From Lutimonas saemankumensis (GTDB lineage: Bacteria; Bacteroidota; Bacteroidia; Flavobacteriales; Flavobacteriaceae): a DNA stretch of 64,000 nt. The notes under the pieces are model-generated. The model was not told where the DNA came from, did no database searches, and was given only the letters and a program-made list of their open reading frames with translations. The translations under genes were made by a program, and so were the position numbers. Every line of letters begins with the position of its first letter. Position 1 is the stretch's first letter. The stretch lies in NCBI RefSeq assembly GCF_020171465.1, contig NZ_JAIUZR010000005.1, forward strand, positions 186,001-250,000, given 5' to 3'. Positions 1-8,819 of the stretch are shown here, in pieces.

Positions 1-1
1 T

Positions 2-1609
2 GGTGAATCCTGGGACAATCTTGAACCGGACAGGTCGAGAAATGTTGAAATTAATGGAAGCCTTAGCCTGGGTGGAACAGGTGATTTTCACGCCTATGAT
101 TTAAATATAAGTGAAGATGCAATATTTCATTTTGAAGATAATACGGATGAGAGCAACAGTAATGTCATCGTTTACGGAGATTTGAAAATAGCCACAAAAG
201 GGTCATTAATTATTGGTGATACGGAGTCTTTGATCCTTAAAAAAAATTTAGCGAATGTCACTGGTGAAATTGAGAAGGTTGAAAAGTCGGCTTTAAGAAA
301 CAGTTCTGAGGCGATAACATATTGGTCTTCTCCTGTTAATGGAGCGAGGATTGAAGATGTTTTTAAGGGGGTTGATAAAAACAGGATATTCTATTTTGAT
401 CAGACAAAGCATTTGGAAAATGATCCCGATTCGAAAACATATTGGGACGTTTGGGTAAACTTGAGTAGTGGACCTATGGAGATCGGAAAGGGATATGCCG
501 CTGAAGGTAAAGAGGGTAGTGATCAAATTCACGAGGTAGTTTTTAAAGGGAAACCCAATTATGGAGAGATTGAAACCAGAGTACTTGACTTTCATTCGGA
601 TACAATTGGCCAGAATGATTTTAATCTGATAGGGAATCCATATCCTTCAGCTATTGATATCGAATTGTTCTTAGACAAAAATAGAGATGTAATTGATGGG
701 GCTGCTTATTTTTGGAATCATTCCACAGATTTAGTTAATGGAGCTTACAATCAGAATGATTATTTAACCTATAATCTAAGTGGCAGCATTCCTGATGGAG
801 TGGGGAAGAATATTGGATCGGGTCAGGGGTTTTTTGTGAGATCACTTAAGTCCGATAAAGCAGTTTTTGACCCATCCATGATAATTCACAGTGCAAATAG
901 TCAGTTTTTCAAAAGAACCGGAAAAAATGGTACTCAGGAAAAAAACAGGTTTTGGCTCAATTTGAAAAGTTCTGATAATTCTTTCAAACAGATTTTGATT
1001 TCCTTTTCTGAAAAGGCAACTGATGAATTGGATGCTGGTTATGACGCATTCTATTTAAGCGGAAATCAGACTATTGATTTTTATTCCGTTCTTGATAATA
1101 ATAAACTGGCAATTCAAGGTCTAGCACCTTTTAACGAAGAAAAAGTGATCAAAATTGGCTTTGATTCGGAGATTGAAGACCAGGAAATGAAAATTGAGAT
1201 CGATCATAGGCAGGGCCTGTTCAGAGACCGGCAAATTTTTCTTTTTGATAATGAAAATAGTACGATACATGATTTAACTGTTTCTCCTTATTATTTCAAT
1301 TACGAAGGAACAGGAACGTATATGCACAGATTCAGTATCGTATTTAACCGAGCTATTTTAAGTTTAGATGATGAGATCGAAGAAGAGATTAAGATTTACA
1401 TTCAGAACGAACATCTCATTGTTGAAGCCAATGATCCGATAGATCAAATAAAAATATACGATACCTTGGGAAGGCTGTTGATCAAGCGCTTCCCTAAATC
1501 ATCGTATAGTAAATTTAGGCTCGACCCTGTTAAATTTGGAGGAGTTTTTATTGTAGAACTGTCAGGTTATGGGGGAAAATCTACTGCCAGAAAAATGATA
1601 AAATACTAA
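2..1609 (+). CDS. T9SS-secreted surface protein, 5'-truncated
   Basis: The frame is open from the left edge, so the true start lies outside the window and the visible part is the last 535 residues. It is rich in short beta-strand-like stretches and Asp/Asn/Gly, as in large exported Bacteroidota proteins. The last ~80 residues form a type A T9SS sorting domain: a strand around IKIYDTLGRLL, then GGVFIVELSG and a basic end KMIKY. Such domains send a protein across the outer membrane, after which they are cleaved and the protein is anchored or released. The TTG at 182 could be read as a start, but the upstream codons continue the same kind of sequence. The passenger function is not recognisable from what is visible. 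Confidence 0.8.
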   Translation, partial: GESWDNLEPDRSRNVEINGSLSLGGTGDFHAYDLNISEDAIFHFEDNTDESNSNVIVYGDLKIATKGSLIIGDTESLILKKNLANVTGEIEKVEKSALRNSSEAITYWSSPVNGARIEDVFKGVDKNRIFYFDQTKHLENDPDSKTYWDVWVNLSSGPMEIGKGYAAEGKEGSDQIHEVVFKGKPNYGEIETRVLDFHSDTIGQNDFNLIGNPYPSAIDIELFLDKNRDVIDGAAYFWNHSTDLVNGAYNQNDYLTYNLSGSIPDGVGKNIGSGQGFFVRSLKSDKAVFDPSMIIHSANSQFFKRTGKNGTQEKNRFWLNLKSSDNSFKQILISFSEKATDELDAGYDAFYLSGNQTIDFYSVLDNNKLAIQGLAPFNEEKVIKIGFDSEIEDQEMKIEIDHRQGLFRDRQIFLFDNENSTIHDLTVSPYYFNYEGTGTYMHRFSIVFNRAILSLDDEIEEEIKIYIQNEHLIVEANDPIDQIKIYDTLGRLLIKRFPKSSYSKFRLDPVKFGGVFIVELSGYGGKSTARKMIKY

Positions 1610-1639
1610 ATTCATTAGGGATCCTTCTAAAAAATCTTA

Positions 1640-2074
1640 TTATTCAACGGGAACAATCATTACAGGTATTTTGGATTTTTTGATCACTCCGGAGGCTACA
1701 GAACCAAAAAACGCTTTATACATAAGGTTGTGTTCATGGCGGCCAATAATGATCAGATCAGTTTTCAATTTTTCAGCTTCTTTTAAGATCATTTCAATGG
1801 TGGCACCCTGAATTAAGATTCCTTCACAACTCACATTTTCCAATTTGATAACATCTGTGTAATCCGATAATAACCTTCGTTCTCGTTTTAACTCTTCTGC
1901 CCTTGTGTCTCTGATATATTGTGGCCCTACTTCAAGCCCGACAAAATCAGGTTCCGGAGAAACCACGTGCAACAACCAGATTTTAGCATCAAATGCGGCT
2001 GCTATTTCGATGGCTTTATCAATAAGTACAATTTCATTGTTATCGAAGTCTATTGTAAGAAGTATATTTTTCAT
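1640..2074 (-). CDS. Universal stress protein (UspA family)
   Basis: A 144-residue cytoplasmic single-domain Usp. The start was placed at the ATG giving MKNILLTIDF, because this is the canonical beta1 of the fold; an ATG 24 bases upstream adds only a non-family tail. The C-terminal ATP-binding-like signature is present as LIIIGRHEHN followed by FFGSVASGVIKKSKIPVMIVP, close to the G-2x-G-9x-G-S/T pattern although the first glycine spacing is modified. It stands alone on the minus strand, opposite the end of the T9SS protein. A TGAT-N4-ATCA palindrome lies about 115 bases upstream of the start. Usp proteins help survival under energy or oxygen stress; the specific role here is not shown. Confidence 0.88.
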   Translation of the reverse strand: MKNILLTIDFDNNEIVLIDKAIEIAAAFDAKIWLLHVVSPEPDFVGLEVGPQYIRDTRAEELKRERRLLSDYTDVIKLENVSCEGILIQGATIEMILKEAEKLKTDLIIIGRHEHNLMYKAFFGSVASGVIKKSKIPVMIVPVE

Positions 2075-2185
2075 GACTACTGTATTTAAATGAAACAAAA
2101 TGCTATTAAGAGGCGGCTGCTAAAGAACTGATGTAAGTTAATGCATTTTACTTGTGCTGTAAATGATTGGGGTCATGAATTCTAA

Positions 2186-2197
2186 TGATCCGGATCA
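2186..2197. promoter_or_regulatory. FNR/CRP-like palindrome upstream of the Usp gene
   Basis: The sequence reads TGATCCGGATCA, a perfect palindrome that fits the core TGAT-N4-ATCA of the FNR/CRP regulator family. It is in the gap between the Usp gene and the SDR gene and would sit upstream of Usp. Such an eight-base pattern is expected about once per 65 kb by chance, so this is weak alone. It gains some weight because a second copy lies in the hydrogenase control region at 32434-32445. Confidence 0.3.
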
Positions 2198-2239
2198 CTA
2201 CTGAGTCAAATTCTGAAAATCTTCATGTTCCATAAAGGT

Positions 2240-2995
2240 TTAAATTGTTCGAGAGATTGTGGTTGCATCACTTTGGGCTGCCGGGAAGATGGTCATGTCC
2301 GCAATTTGAACATGAGGAGGAACATTAACGCAATACAAGATACAATCTGCTATATCTTGGGCAATCAGGGGCTGGAAATTCTTATAGACCTTATCCGCTT
2401 TCTCTTTATCTCCTTTAAAACGAACCATCGAAAACTCTGTGTCAACCGCCCCTGGGGCTATATTGCTGACTCTTATTCCATGAGGAACCAGTTCTAATCT
2501 CATTCCTTTGCTAATGGCTTCTACACCTGATTTACTGGCACAATAAACCATTCCATTTGAATAGGTCTGCTTTCCGGCAATGGAACTGATGTTAATGATC
2601 TGACCTTTTTTGCGCTTCACCATCCAGGGAATTACAACTTTGGACACATAGAGCAGTCCTTTGACGTTATAATCGATCATTTTTTCCCAGTCCTCAATAC
2701 TACCGTCAATGAATTGTTCCAGTCCATGTGCCCCACCAGCATTATTTACCAGAATGTCTATATTCTTCCATTCTTCTTCCAGGCCGTTTAACTTCTTGTT
2801 TACCTGAATATTGTCGCCAACATCAAAAGATAAGATTCTGACTTTAACCATGGGGCTCAGTTCCGACATCAAGGCATTTAGTCTCTCCTTACGCCTCCCG
2901 CATAGAATCAGGTTGATCTTATTTTTTGCGAATAATTTTGCTGTTGCTTCTCCAATTCCGGAAGTGGCTCCTGTGATCAGTGCAATTCTTTTCAT
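2240..2995 (-). CDS. Short-chain dehydrogenase/reductase (YdfG-like)
   Basis: A 251-residue classical SDR. The start at MKRIALITGATSGIGEA is preferred; the frame runs 38 residues further upstream but that extension is not SDR-like and spans a terminator hairpin. It shows the cofactor glycine motif TGATSGIG near the N-terminus, NNAGG near residue 90, and the catalytic Ser / YCASK (Tyr-x-x-x-Lys) pair around residues 140-160. An Arg in CGRRKER after beta2 suggests NADP preference. The closest named relatives by pattern are YdfG-type 3-hydroxy acid / serine dehydrogenases, but substrate specificity cannot be read from sequence. Monocistronic by spacing. Confidence 0.9.
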   Translation of the reverse strand: MKRIALITGATSGIGEATAKLFAKNKINLILCGRRKERLNALMSELSPMVKVRILSFDVGDNIQVNKKLNGLEEEWKNIDILVNNAGGAHGLEQFIDGSIEDWEKMIDYNVKGLLYVSKVVIPWMVKRKKGQIINISSIAGKQTYSNGMVYCASKSGVEAISKGMRLELVPHGIRVSNIAPGAVDTEFSMVRFKGDKEKADKVYKNFQPLIAQDIADCILYCVNVPPHVQIADMTIFPAAQSDATTISRTI

Positions 2996-3076
2996 GTCAA
3001 TAAAAATTTTGAAGAGGAAATTTAACTCCTTCTGATAACAATATCCAATTTTTCTTCCAAACTTTTCGCTAAGCAT

Positions 3077-3106
3077 AAAAAAACCGATATGAGTAATCAT
3101 ATCGGT
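3077..3106 (-). terminator. Rho-independent terminator of the 73-residue ORF
   Basis: A perfect 10-bp stem (ACCGATATGA at 3083-3092 with TCATATCGGT at 3097-3106) with a 4-base loop. On the minus strand it is followed by seven U residues. It lies 60 bases downstream of the small minus-strand gene at 3168-3389, so it supports that gene as a separate transcript. Confidence 0.8.
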
Positions 3107-3167
3107 CAAACCTAATCTGAAACCTAATTATAATTATGAAAAAATAATATTTTTTTTAGCTGAGGAG

Positions 3168-3389
3168 TTAAGCGTACTCCACTAGCACGTCGTCTAATTT
3201 TTGTTGATTCCTAAAAATTATCTTTTGGAATTCAAATTGATCAATTACTCCTTTTTTTAGGTTGGCTATCGCATTCTCTACCTCGTTCTTAATTTTGCTC
3301 GCTTCTATTTTGCAAAGAAAGCCTTCATTGATATCTGTGAATTTTAATATTCCTACAGCAAGTACTGCTTGTAAAATTGAATTTTTCAT
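3168..3389 (-). CDS. Small hypothetical protein, 73 residues
   Basis: A short protein with a moderately hydrophobic first 15 residues (ILQAVLAVGILKF), then a charged, probably helical remainder with many Lys, Glu and Asn. I do not recognise it. Support for its being real: it has its own perfect terminator downstream on the same strand, it overlaps nothing, and codon use is ordinary for the window. The ATG is preceded by an A-rich stretch with AAGAAC rather than a Shine-Dalgarno motif, usual in this phylum. The N-terminus is not a convincing signal peptide because no cleavage site follows. Confidence 0.55.
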   Translation of the reverse strand: MKNSILQAVLAVGILKFTDINEGFLCKIEASKIKNEVENAIANLKKGVIDQFEFQKIIFRNQQKLDDVLVEYA

Positions 3390-3866
3390 TGTTCTTGGTT
3401 TTTAATTACAGTACGAATTTACATGTGTTACTTTGAAAGAATTACGACATCACATGTCTGAAAACCAATGATTAAGTTAAAATATTGTTAACATTCTTCA
3501 AAGATGGTTTATGATATACATATGGTATACTGATCTGGTCATGACAGAAGTTGTTTACCGATACATATTGATATACAGGTTTTATAAGGAGAAAAATTTT
3601 ACTTGAAATAAATACAGGTTTCATAAAAATTCTGACCTATAATGGAAATGAGTTTCAATTTTGGATTTTAAATACCTGATTTTGAAACTTGGAATTGTTA
3701 AAAATAATTCGGTTAATGATTTTTGTTTAATGAAAAGAGAGCATTCTATTGAGTTAGCTAAACACATTACTTTTGTTTAAGAAATTTAACAAAAAATTAG
3801 ACAAATATATTTTTTGGACTCTTAACGGCGATTTATCTTTGAGTAAATTTAAAAAACTTATATACC
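3390..3866. other. Intergenic region with regulatory-looking repeats
   Basis: No gene is seen in these 477 bases. It separates two divergent genes. There is a 7-bp inverted repeat ACATGTG (3421-3427) / CACATGT (3451-3457), and two related AT-rich motifs, GATATACATATGGTATAC near 3513-3530 and GATACATATTGATATAC near 3560, that could be protein-binding sites. The right end holds the candidate promoter of the fasciclin gene. No RNA gene was recognised. Confidence 0.4.
3814..3841 (+). promoter_or_regulatory. Candidate Bacteroidota promoter of the fasciclin gene
   Basis: TTG at 3814-3816 and TATCTTTG at 3834-3841 match the Bacteroidota -33 (TTTG) and -7 (TAnnTTTG) elements with a 17-base spacer. 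The predicted transcript would start about 20 bases before the ATG at 3867. Confidence 0.5.
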
Positions 3867-4424
3867 ATGAAAACTACTAATTTACTATCAACACTATCAT
3901 TTTTATTCATTTTTTTCACATCAGTAAGCCTTAATGCAAACAATACTGATCCAATCAAATCAGAAAGTAATAAAGAGCCTGCAAAAACTATAGTTGATGT
4001 TGCCGTTGGCAATGAAAATTTCAGCACACTTGTGGCTGCGGTAAAAGCGGCTGATTTGGTAGGTACATTGAACTCCGAAGGACCCTTTACAGTTTTCGCT
4101 CCAACTAATGATGCATTTGCCAAGCTTCCAGAAGGAACCGTGGAAAGTTTGTTAAAAGAAGAAAACAGGGAGGCTTTGACAGCTGTACTAACATATCATG
4201 TAGTAGCTGGGGAATTTAAAGCTGCAGACGTTTTAAAGGCGATCAAAGAAAACGGAGGAATGTTTGAAATTCCCACTGTAAATGGAGAAAAATTAACAGC
4301 TCATTTAAAAGATGGGAAAGTAATGTTAAAAGATGCCCAGGGCAACATGTCAACAATTATAATGACTGATGTTGATGCCAGCAATGGAATTATTCATGCA
4401 ATCGATACGGTAGTTATGCCCTAA
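3867..4424 (+). CDS. Secreted fasciclin (FAS1) domain protein
   Basis: A 185-residue protein: a signal peptide of about 24 residues (hydrophobic LLSTLSFLFIFFTSVSL, then ANA-type small residues), a short linker, and one FAS1 domain from about residue 43 to the end. The H1 and H2 family motifs are clear: FTVFAPTNDAF, and near the C-terminus NGIIHAIDTVVMP; the central YHVVAG is also typical. FAS1 domains act in adhesion or cell-surface interactions, and single-domain bacterial forms are usually exported to the periplasm or beyond. It is monocistronic, with its own promoter upstream and a strong terminator at 4558-4583. Confidence 0.93.
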   Translation: MKTTNLLSTLSFLFIFFTSVSLNANNTDPIKSESNKEPAKTIVDVAVGNENFSTLVAAVKAADLVGTLNSEGPFTVFAPTNDAFAKLPEGTVESLLKEENREALTAVLTYHVVAGEFKAADVLKAIKENGGMFEIPTVNGEKLTAHLKDGKVMLKDAQGNMSTIIMTDVDASNGIIHAIDTVVMP

Positions 4425-4557
4425 AATTTAGCAGGATTGATACTCCATTCTATTTAACTTATAAATAACTGCACTGCCGAAAGGAAAATTGTAACATAAA
4501 TGAAAGAGGAAGGTATGGTGTAAGTTGGATTAAATAGAAATCAATTCTATTTAGAAG

Positions 4558-4583
4558 GCTCTGGTTTCTGCCAGAGCTTTTTT
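4558..4583 (+). terminator. Rho-independent terminator after the fasciclin gene
   Basis: Seven-base stem GCTCTGG (4558-4564) / CCAGAGC (4571-4577), 6-base loop, then a run of six T. It lies 134 bases after the fasciclin stop codon. The surrounding 4425-4745 stretch (321 bases) holds no gene that I can see. Confidence 0.8.
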
Positions 4584-4745
4584 CTATTTGCTCTTTTGAC
4601 TCTTTCCTCTATTACATTCAAAAACGTTTTTACCATATCATTGGTTGTTACGTGTTTACTGATCATTTCTTTCACTTTTGTTAAGTTTAGGTTTCAGGTA
4701 AAAGTAAGTCGAGATTCTAAAGAAAATTTAAAGCTAATACTGTAG

Positions 4746-6482
4746 TTATATACGGCTTTGATAGGTAAAAAGTTCAAAGTACCTTCCTTTTTGCTCAAGT
4801 AAACTTTTATGCTTGCCCTGTTCTACGATTCTTCCTTCCTCTATAACTAAAATTTGATCCGCCTTTTGGATGGTACTGAGCCTGTGTGCTATTACAAAAG
4901 TGGTTCTGTCCTGCATCAGTGATTGCAAACTTTTTTGAATAAATGTTTCACTTTCAGTATCCAGATTTGAGGTTGCTTCATCCAGGATAATAATCTTTGG
5001 ATCAGCTAGAAGGGCCCTTGCAATCGAGATTCTTTGCCTCTGTCCTCCTGAAAGTTTCACTCCCCTTTCTCCAATAACGGTATCCAATCCATCCTTAAAC
5101 CTGTCGGTGAACTCATTGACATAAGCTCCGTTTACAGCTTCCAGTAACTCTTGTTCACTGGCGTCTGGTCTGGGGAATAAGATATTTTCCCTTATGGTTC
5201 CTTCATAGAGAAAATCATCCTGCAGTACCACACCCAAATTAGACCTGTAGCTGCTCAAATTTACCTTGGACAGGTCTGTGCCATCCAGACTCACTACACC
5301 TTTATCAGGATTTAAAAATGTGGCAGCCAGTCCGGCAATAGTAGATTTTCCGGAGCCAGAAGATCCAACCAGTGCTGTAACACTACCGGCCGGAGCCGAG
5401 AAGTTTATATCATGCAGGACTTCCTTGCCCTTATCATAACTAAAGGAAACATTTTTGAAGTTGATTTCTCCAATTACCTTATCGATAAGTAAAGTTCGTT
5501 CCTCAGGATCATCTTCTTCTTTCATATTCATCAATTCCTGTGTCCTGTCTAAGCCGGCCATTGCCTCGGTCAACTGACTTCCGATATTGCTCATTTGAAC
5601 TATCGGAGCAATCATAAAGCCCAAAAAGAGAGTGAAGGATACGAACTCCCCGTAGGTCATGTCTCCATTCATTATAAAATAACCACCTATCCCCATGATC
5701 CCGGCGGAAGCCAAGCCCAGTAAAAGGGCTGAGGAACTTGTCATCATTGCGGTGGCAGTCAAACTTTTTTTAACATTCAAAAACAATCTTTCCACACCGT
5801 TTTCAAAAGTCCTTAACTCTTGAGCCTCTGCATTAAACCCCTTGATTACTCTTATTCCATTAAGAGTTTCGGTCAGTCTTCCGGTTACTTCTGCATTTAT
5901 TTTACCCCGGGCTCTGAAAATTGGCCGTATATACCCAAAGGCTTTTAAGGCAATGACAGCAAAAAGGGCCACGGGAAGAAGTACAAACAAGGTCATTGTG
6001 GCATTTATCTTAATCAGGATTACAAGGGAAATAATCGAGGTAAGAGATCCCCCTATCAGTTGTACCAATCCTGTTCCAACCAGGTTGCGGACTCCTTCAA
6101 CATCGGTCATTACTCTGGATACCAGTGCTCCTGATTTATTATTGTCGAAAAAGCGAATAGGAAGTGTAAGGAGTTTTTTTTGCACCTTGGCCCTCAGGAG
6201 AGAAATCAGATGCTGTGCCTCGACACTCAGTAAACGAGTCAATGAAAAGGAACTTACCGCTTGCACCACGATAGATAATACAACCACAACAAGCAGTATT
6301 TTTAGAGATCTCATATCCTGAGAAGGAATAATATCATCAATCAGGTTTTTGGTGGCATAAGGCAAAACCAGTCCCGCAAGACTTTTTAGTATGATTAAGA
6401 TTAGTCCCAAAAGAACTATGTTTTTACGTGGCCAGATAAATTCTTTAAAGGCCCAGGCGAAGGAAACTTTATTTTTGCTCAT
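4746..6482 (-). CDS. ABC exporter, MsbA/multidrug type (fused membrane and ATPase domains)
   Basis: A 578-residue half-transporter of type IV exporter architecture. Residues ~15-310 form six membrane helices with the family's RFFDNNKSGALVSRVMTDV coupling region near 110-127. The ATPase domain follows: Walker A GSSGSGKST (373-381), signature LSGGQ (477-481), Walker B IIILDEATSNLD (497-508) and the switch histidine in AHR (533). All catalytic residues are present, so it should work as a homodimer in the inner membrane, flipping or exporting a lipid or hydrophobic compound. It is a single gene without a partner, and the substrate is not indicated by its neighbours. Confidence 0.93.
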   Translation of the reverse strand: MSKNKVSFAWAFKEFIWPRKNIVLLGLILIILKSLAGLVLPYATKNLIDDIIPSQDMRSLKILLVVVVLSIVVQAVSSFSLTRLLSVEAQHLISLLRAKVQKKLLTLPIRFFDNNKSGALVSRVMTDVEGVRNLVGTGLVQLIGGSLTSIISLVILIKINATMTLFVLLPVALFAVIALKAFGYIRPIFRARGKINAEVTGRLTETLNGIRVIKGFNAEAQELRTFENGVERLFLNVKKSLTATAMMTSSSALLLGLASAGIMGIGGYFIMNGDMTYGEFVSFTLFLGFMIAPIVQMSNIGSQLTEAMAGLDRTQELMNMKEEDDPEERTLLIDKVIGEINFKNVSFSYDKGKEVLHDINFSAPAGSVTALVGSSGSGKSTIAGLAATFLNPDKGVVSLDGTDLSKVNLSSYRSNLGVVLQDDFLYEGTIRENILFPRPDASEQELLEAVNGAYVNEFTDRFKDGLDTVIGERGVKLSGGQRQRISIARALLADPKIIILDEATSNLDTESETFIQKSLQSLMQDRTTFVIAHRLSTIQKADQILVIEEGRIVEQGKHKSLLEQKGRYFELFTYQSRI

Positions 6483-6619
6483 AGTTTATGGCTATTTCTA
6501 ATATCGAGCCAAACCCTAAAGGTATGACAAGAAGTCATGAAAGATCATTTTGAATGCAATTGAAACAATTTATTCGAGGTTCATACGTTAATATGTAGAA
6601 ATAAATCTATCAATAAGCT

Positions 6620-7090
6620 ATGAAAAATCAAATCCTAAAATTTAAGGCTCTGCTGCTTATCGCAGTCATGGCCGTTTCATTACATGCCTGTAGTGACGAT
6701 AACGAAGATGAAAAATCATTCCTTGAGGCCCATGGAGGCAGTTTTTGGAAGTTTGGTGATCAGGATATGGGTCTAACCATATACGCTCAAATAAATAATT
6801 CTGAATCGAATCCTTTCGAAATTTGGCTTTATGACGTAATCAATGAATGTTACCTATATGAGAAAATTTCCAATGAAGGATCACCTGAAGTTTTAGAGAA
6901 TAGGGAAAACAAAATTGAAATAAGGATTGGGGAAGAAACTGGAGACTACGGAATTTTAACAATGACGGTCTCAGGAGATATTTTAAGGGTTGAACTTGAT
7001 TCCTATGAAGATGGAGAGATGGTTGAGGAAGAGAAATTTATTTTGAATCGATCATCAGATAATGCGAACGATTTGAACGTATGCGATTAA
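6620..7090 (+). CDS. Predicted lipoprotein, acidic, unknown function
   Basis: A 156-residue protein with a lipoprotein signal: hydrophobic FKALLLIAVMAVS and a lipobox SLHAC with Cys24, followed by an acidic SDDNEDE linker that would favour surface exposure or outer-membrane retention in Bacteroidota. The mature part is acidic and strand-rich, with two Cys late in the sequence (one at the C-terminal end, NVCD). I do not recognise a family. It is monocistronic, followed within 40 bases by a strong terminator. Confidence 0.75.
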   Translation: MKNQILKFKALLLIAVMAVSLHACSDDNEDEKSFLEAHGGSFWKFGDQDMGLTIYAQINNSESNPFEIWLYDVINECYLYEKISNEGSPEVLENRENKIEIRIGEETGDYGILTMTVSGDILRVELDSYEDGEMVEEEKFILNRSSDNANDLNVCD

Positions 7091-7120
7091 TATAAATAAG
7101 ATTATAAATACCAAAATTGA

Positions 7121-7144
7121 AGAGCCCATTGGGCTCTTTTTTTT
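7121..7144 (+). terminator. Rho-independent terminator after the lipoprotein gene
   Basis: Perfect stem AGAGCCC (7121-7127) / GGGCTCT (7131-7137) with a 3-base loop and seven T residues after it. Confidence 0.85.
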
Positions 7145-7168
7145 GGTTGATAAGTATTGGGCGCGATT

Positions 7169-7200
7169 TTTGATAAATGATTACATTATTAGTAATTTTG
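7169..7200 (+). promoter_or_regulatory. Bacteroidota-type promoter of the sorting-domain protein
   Basis: TTTG at 7169-7172, a 20-base spacer, and TAATTTTG at 7193-7200 match the -33 and -7 consensus exactly. The start codon at 7226 follows by 25 bases, leaving room for a short leader. Confidence 0.6.
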
Positions 7201-7225
7201 TTTTTGATTAGGAATCGATCGGTCT

Positions 7226-7567
7226 ATGATGAAAAAATACGTTATTCTTTTTTTTCTTTTATTTATTGCAGGTGTCGGGGCCATTTATGCCCAGGAAGAT
7301 ACTGTAAAAAATACATCTCAAGCCATCGATAACTTCGTGCTCAATCAAGAGGTCAGCATGTATCCTAATCCTGTGGAAAGATATTTGACCATTCGATCAA
7401 CTCAGCCTATTACCAGAGTACAGATTTTTAGTTTGTTGGGAGATCTGATAATGGATGAAAATAAGAATTTTAACAGAATGGATCTTTATCGATTAAACTC
7501 AGGGATCTACATGATTAAGATTCATTCAAATCAATTTCACATTACGAAGAAACTTGTCAAGAAGTAG
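7226..7567 (+). CDS. Small secreted protein consisting mainly of a T9SS sorting domain
   Basis: A 113-residue protein. A signal peptide (VILFFLLFIAGVGAIYA, cleavage after AQ-type end) is followed by a ~20-residue linker and then a complete type A T9SS C-terminal domain, with MYPNPVERYLTI at the start and SGIYMIKI...KKLVKK at the end. In this family the domain normally follows a large passenger; here there is almost none. It has its own promoter. It could be a minimal secreted peptide, a decoy or regulator of the sorting machinery, or the remnant of a larger gene; no passenger-like sequence is seen upstream. Two adjacent ATG codons open the gene and the first is used here. Confidence 0.8.
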   Translation: MMKKYVILFFLLFIAGVGAIYAQEDTVKNTSQAIDNFVLNQEVSMYPNPVERYLTIRSTQPITRVQIFSLLGDLIMDENKNFNRMDLYRLNSGIYMIKIHSNQFHITKKLVKK

Positions 7568-7676
7568 GCAGATTATTGGTGATTTTATTTAAAAGTCGTG
7601 ATCATCCAGCTATGAAAACTCTAAAGCGAAATTTATCTTAAGCAATCAAATTCCATTATTTATTTGAAAAACGTGT

Positions 7677-8819
7677 ATGGGAGAAAGTCCAAAAAAAGGT
7701 TTCTTATTACCGCCTGCAGTTGGTTATTCCTTTGGAGTTTTAACCTATCTTTTTGGAAATCACAGAATCTCTTTGAAATATTTGGGACGCTTGCTCATAA
7801 CCCTTTTGATTAATCTGATCAATCTTCCTTTCAGGGTTTATGAAAAGTTATTTATCAATAATAAATACAGAAAGGAAACTCCCGATCATGCTCCAATATT
7901 TATTATTGGACATTGGAGAAGTGGTACCACGCATTTGCACAATATTCTTTGTCAGGACCATCAAATGGGATATGTGAATACTTTTCAAAGTGTTTTTCCC
8001 GATACTCTTTTTAATCGTATGGGCCGTTTTCTGTTTGAAGGATTCGCCAAAATACTGATTCCCGGGGTAAGAAAAGGAGACAATGTAACCCTTGGGACGC
8101 ATCTTCCTCAGGAAGAGGAATTCGCCCTGGGAGATAAAATACCGGTATGTTTTTATTATTTCTGGATGTTCCCCAGATCAATTTTAAAATTCTACAATCA
8201 TTTTATTCGTTTCAAAAATATTGATTCATTTAAAGTGAATTCCTGGAAGAATGACTACAGACTTCTTGTTAACAAGGCTCTCAAGGAAACCGGCGGGAAA
8301 ATTTTTCTTTCAAAGAACCCTCCAAATACGGGCCGAATCGTTGAAATTTTGGAAATGTATCCCAATGCAAGATTTATTCATATTCATAGAAACCCCATTG
8401 AAGTTTATCTTTCAACCAGAAACTTTTTCGATAAAATGTTACCCCATTTACAGTTGCAAACGATTTCCTCGTCGGATTTGGATGAACATATTATCACCTT
8501 GTACAGATTGCTTATGAAGGATTATTTGGAACATAAAAAGCTGATTCCGGTTGGTAACCTGATCGAGCTCCGCTTCGACAAACTGGAATCAGAGCCCATG
8601 TCATGCATAAAATCTATTTACAATGGGTTAAACCTGAACGGATATGACAGGGCAAAACCTTATATTGAGGAGTATTTAAGCAGTAAGAAGAACTACAAAA
8701 AGAATAAGCATTATATCAACGAAGATTTGATGGAGAAGATCAAGTCTGAATGGGGATTTACAATGAAGGAGTGGGATTATGACACCCCTGAACATATTGA
8801 AATTGTTAGGGATGAGTAG
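7677..8819 (+). CDS. Sulfotransferase family protein
   Basis: A 380-residue protein of the Sulfotransferase_3 kind. The 5'-phosphosulfate-binding loop is seen as GHWRSGTTHLH near residue 80, and the 3'-phosphate-binding motif as FIHIHRNPIEVYLS near residue 233, which together bind PAPS. The N-terminal ~55 residues include a hydrophobic stretch (LGRLLITLLINLINLPF) that may associate with the membrane. Family members transfer sulfate to lipids, glycans or small molecules; the acceptor is not evident. The downstream START-like gene overlaps its 3' end by 8 bases, so the two are probably co-expressed and may act on the same lipid-like compound. Confidence 0.85.
   Translation: MGESPKKGFLLPPAVGYSFGVLTYLFGNHRISLKYLGRLLITLLINLINLPFRVYEKLFINNKYRKETPDHAPIFIIGHWRSGTTHLHNILCQDHQMGYVNTFQSVFPDTLFNRMGRFLFEGFAKILIPGVRKGDNVTLGTHLPQEEEFALGDKIPVCFYYFWMFPRSILKFYNHFIRFKNIDSFKVNSWKNDYRLLVNKALKETGGKIFLSKNPPNTGRIVEILEMYPNARFIHIHRNPIEVYLSTRNFFDKMLPHLQLQTISSSDLDEHIITLYRLLMKDYLEHKKLIPVGNLIELRFDKLESEPMSCIKSIYNGLNLNGYDRAKPYIEEYLSSKKNYKKNKHYINEDLMEKIKSEWGFTMKEWDYDTPEHIEIVRDE

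Noticed and set aside
182-1609. TTG at 182 as the start of the first gene
   Set aside because: The frame is open to position 2 with the same composition, so the gene begins before the window.
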